Below, in pieces: positions 4,040-5,434 of a DNA stretch of 5,434 bases (position 1 is its first letter; the number at the start of each line of letters is the position of its first letter). Below the pieces are notes generated by a model. The model saw only the letters and a program-made list of their open reading frames with translations, did no database searches and was not told the origin of the DNA. The translations under genes and the position numbers were made by a program. Source of the DNA: Methanocorpusculum sp. (GTDB taxonomy: Archaea > Halobacteriota > Methanomicrobia > Methanomicrobiales > Methanocorpusculaceae); assembly GCA_029987315.1 (NCBI GenBank), contig DALTVZ010000001.1, forward strand, positions 1-5,434, written 5' to 3'.

Positions 4040-5434
4040 TTACGCTCTCTCCCGCGCTTCCACCGCAGCGATCAGACTCCGAAGACGGATCTTGACCGCC
4101 CCTAGGTTGGTGATCTCATCGATCTTGATCTGGGTGTACAGTTTTCCGCCGGTCTCAAGGATATCACGAGTCTCATCTGTTGTGATCGCATCGATCCCGC
4201 AACCAAAGGAGACCAGCTGGATCAGTTCCATGTCTGGTTGAGTGCAGACATATCTGGCGGCAGAGTAAAGTCTTGACTGGTATGTCCATTGATTGAGAAC
4301 CTTTCTTGGTTCTTTTTCCACGAGATGTGAGATGGCGTCCTCGCTGATAAGAACAAATCCATAAGAAACGGCGAGTTCATCGATCCCATGACCGATCTCA
4401 GGGTCGATATGATACGGTCTGCCTGCCATAACTAGGATCTTTTTTCCGTTTTCTCTGGCATAGCGAATGTATTCTTCGCCTTTTTCGCGAATTTCTGCCT
4501 TGTAGGTCTCATAGGCATCATATGCAGCTAGAACTGCCGCCTTTGTTTCATGCTTTGGGATGCCGAACTCTTTTTTGAAGTAGGTTGCAGCGCGTTTGGA
4601 AAAATCTTTGGGTCTGTGCAGACCGAAGTACGGGATCAGGAATCTGACCTTGGTAAGCTCGGCAATGTTTGCTGCAAGAAGCTCTGGATAGTAGGCGACG
4701 ACAGGACAGTTGAAATGGTTGTCTCCCGCCCCTTCATCAAAATTGTAAGGCAGGCAGGGGTAAAAGATCGTATCGATGTCCTCATTGATGAGGGAAATCA
4801 CGTGCCCGTGCATAAGTTTTGCCGGGTAACAGACCGTGTCCGAAGGAATGGTGTGTTGTCCGAGTCGGTAGATGCTGCGGGATGATTCTGGGGATAACAC
4901 CACCTCAAAACCGAGTTTGGTAAAGAATGCATGCCAGAAAGGAAGATTCTCGAACATGTTGAGTCCAAAAGGTATGCCGATCTTTCCGCGTGGTCCGGGG
5001 ACACCAGTCAATGAAAGCAGCCGATCATACTTCCATTTCGCCAGATTCGGAAGATCCGCCTTCTGTTTTCCAAGAGGTCTCGTACATCTGTTTCCTGAGA
5101 CGAATCTGCGTCCGTTATCGAATGAGTTGACGGTCAGACTGCAGTGGTTCGTACATAGTTTACAGGTGATAGGTTTTGCAGTGTGAATAAAATCAGCAAG
5201 CTGTTCATAGGTAAGTAGACCAGATCCTTCTAACGCTGTATCCTTCGCAAATAGAGCAGCTCCGTATGCCCCCGATATCCCTGCGATAACGGGTCGAGTG
5301 ACCTCACGCTGCAGTTCCTGTTCGAAGCTTCGAAGAACCGCGTCGTTTTTAAATGTCCCTCCTTGCACGACGATATGTTTTCCCAAATCATCAGCATTTG
5401 CTGCACGAATCACTTTATAGACTGCATTTTTGAC
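4040..5434 (-). CDS. BcrAD/BadFG activase domain fused to DUF2229/dehydratase-like domain; 5' end beyond the window
   Basis: 464 residues are visible and the frame is open to the right edge, reading VKNAVYKV before a GTG at 5411-5413. That GTG is an internal valine codon, not the start. Residues 1-65 (counted from the edge) are the tail of an ASKHA-fold ATPase of the BcrAD/BadFG/HgdC type, with HIVVQGGTF (20-28) and GISGAYGAA (52-60). A four-cysteine motif follows: C91-x2-C94-x3-C98 and C117 in SGNRC. Then comes a DUF2229/COG3580-like region with DTVCYPAKL (C202), YPCLPYNF (C227) and C243. Last is a module with GRPYHIDPEI (338-347), LNQWTYQSRLY (380-390) and SFGCGIDAITTDE (C412). Activases of this family use ATP to push a low-potential electron into a dehydratase-type Fe-S cluster, and the cysteine motifs fit such a chain. 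The missing N-terminus should hold the nucleotide-binding part. It is in an operon with the next gene, 1 base apart. The substrate is unknown. Confidence 0.9.
   Translation of the reverse strand, partial: VKNAVYKVIRAANADDLGKHIVVQGGTFKNDAVLRSFEQELQREVTRPVIAGISGAYGAALFAKDTALEGSGLLTYEQLADFIHTAKPITCKLCTNHCSLTVNSFDNGRRFVSGNRCTRPLGKQKADLPNLAKWKYDRLLSLTGVPGPRGKIGIPFGLNMFENLPFWHAFFTKLGFEVVLSPESSRSIYRLGQHTIPSDTVCYPAKLMHGHVISLINEDIDTIFYPCLPYNFDEGAGDNHFNCPVVAYYPELLAANIAELTKVRFLIPYFGLHRPKDFSKRAATYFKKEFGIPKHETKAAVLAAYDAYETYKAEIREKGEEYIRYARENGKKILVMAGRPYHIDPEIGHGIDELAVSYGFVLISEDAISHLVEKEPRKVLNQWTYQSRLYSAARYVCTQPDMELIQLVSFGCGIDAITTDETRDILETGGKLYTQIKIDEITNLGAVKIRLRSLIAAVEARERA

Noticed and set aside
5411..5413. 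GTG as the start codon of the rightmost minus-strand gene
   Set aside because: The frame continues to the window edge with family-like residues (VKNAVYK), and a complete protein of this family needs an activase domain upstream. The GTG is an internal valine.

Overview
The window looks archaeal, most likely a methanogenic euryarchaeon of the Methanomicrobiales type. This is inferred, not proven. The reasons are a group I (Co/Ni) ECF transporter pair, a two-gene version of the large activase/2-hydroxyacyl-CoA dehydratase-like protein, a GAGGTGA ribosome-binding site beside other genes with no Shine-Dalgarno sequence, and oligo-T stretches at gene ends. No rRNA, tRNA, IS element or CRISPR array was found.

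Layout: (1) Positions 1-138 hold the last 45 codons of a plus-strand gene, perhaps geranylgeranyl-reductase-like. (2) Positions 264-2038 hold a two-gene plus-strand operon, cbiO-cbiQ, with a 4-base ATGA overlap. It encodes the ATPase and the transmembrane coupling protein of an ECF-type cobalt/nickel importer. CbiO ends in a histidine-rich tail, and no substrate-capture component (CbiM/NikM, CbiN) lies in the window. (3) Positions 2039-2439 hold about 400 bases without a conventional gene but with dense RNA-folding potential: nested helices at 2315-2387, smaller hairpins around them, and several competing partners for ACCTCC and for a ribosome-binding site. (4) At 2440-2553 is a 37-residue Lys/Ala/Pro-rich ORF with a clear ribosome-binding site, followed by a strong 33-base hairpin and an oligo-T tract. 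(5) Positions 2779-5434 hold a convergent minus-strand operon of two genes one base apart. Its upstream gene runs off the right edge. Together they correspond to the tail of a BcrAD/BadFG-type ATPase followed by two 2-hydroxyacyl-CoA-dehydratase-like halves. Many bacteria carry these as one very long polypeptide.

How the parts work together: CbiO powers CbiQ, which must partner with an S component encoded elsewhere. In the minus-strand pair, the activase domain would be expected to drive ATP-dependent electron transfer to Fe-S clusters held by the dehydratase-like halves. The substrate of this family is unknown to me and nothing nearby reveals it. The most unusual part is 2166-2626: a probable long structured leader, or separate RNA, in front of a tiny basic protein.
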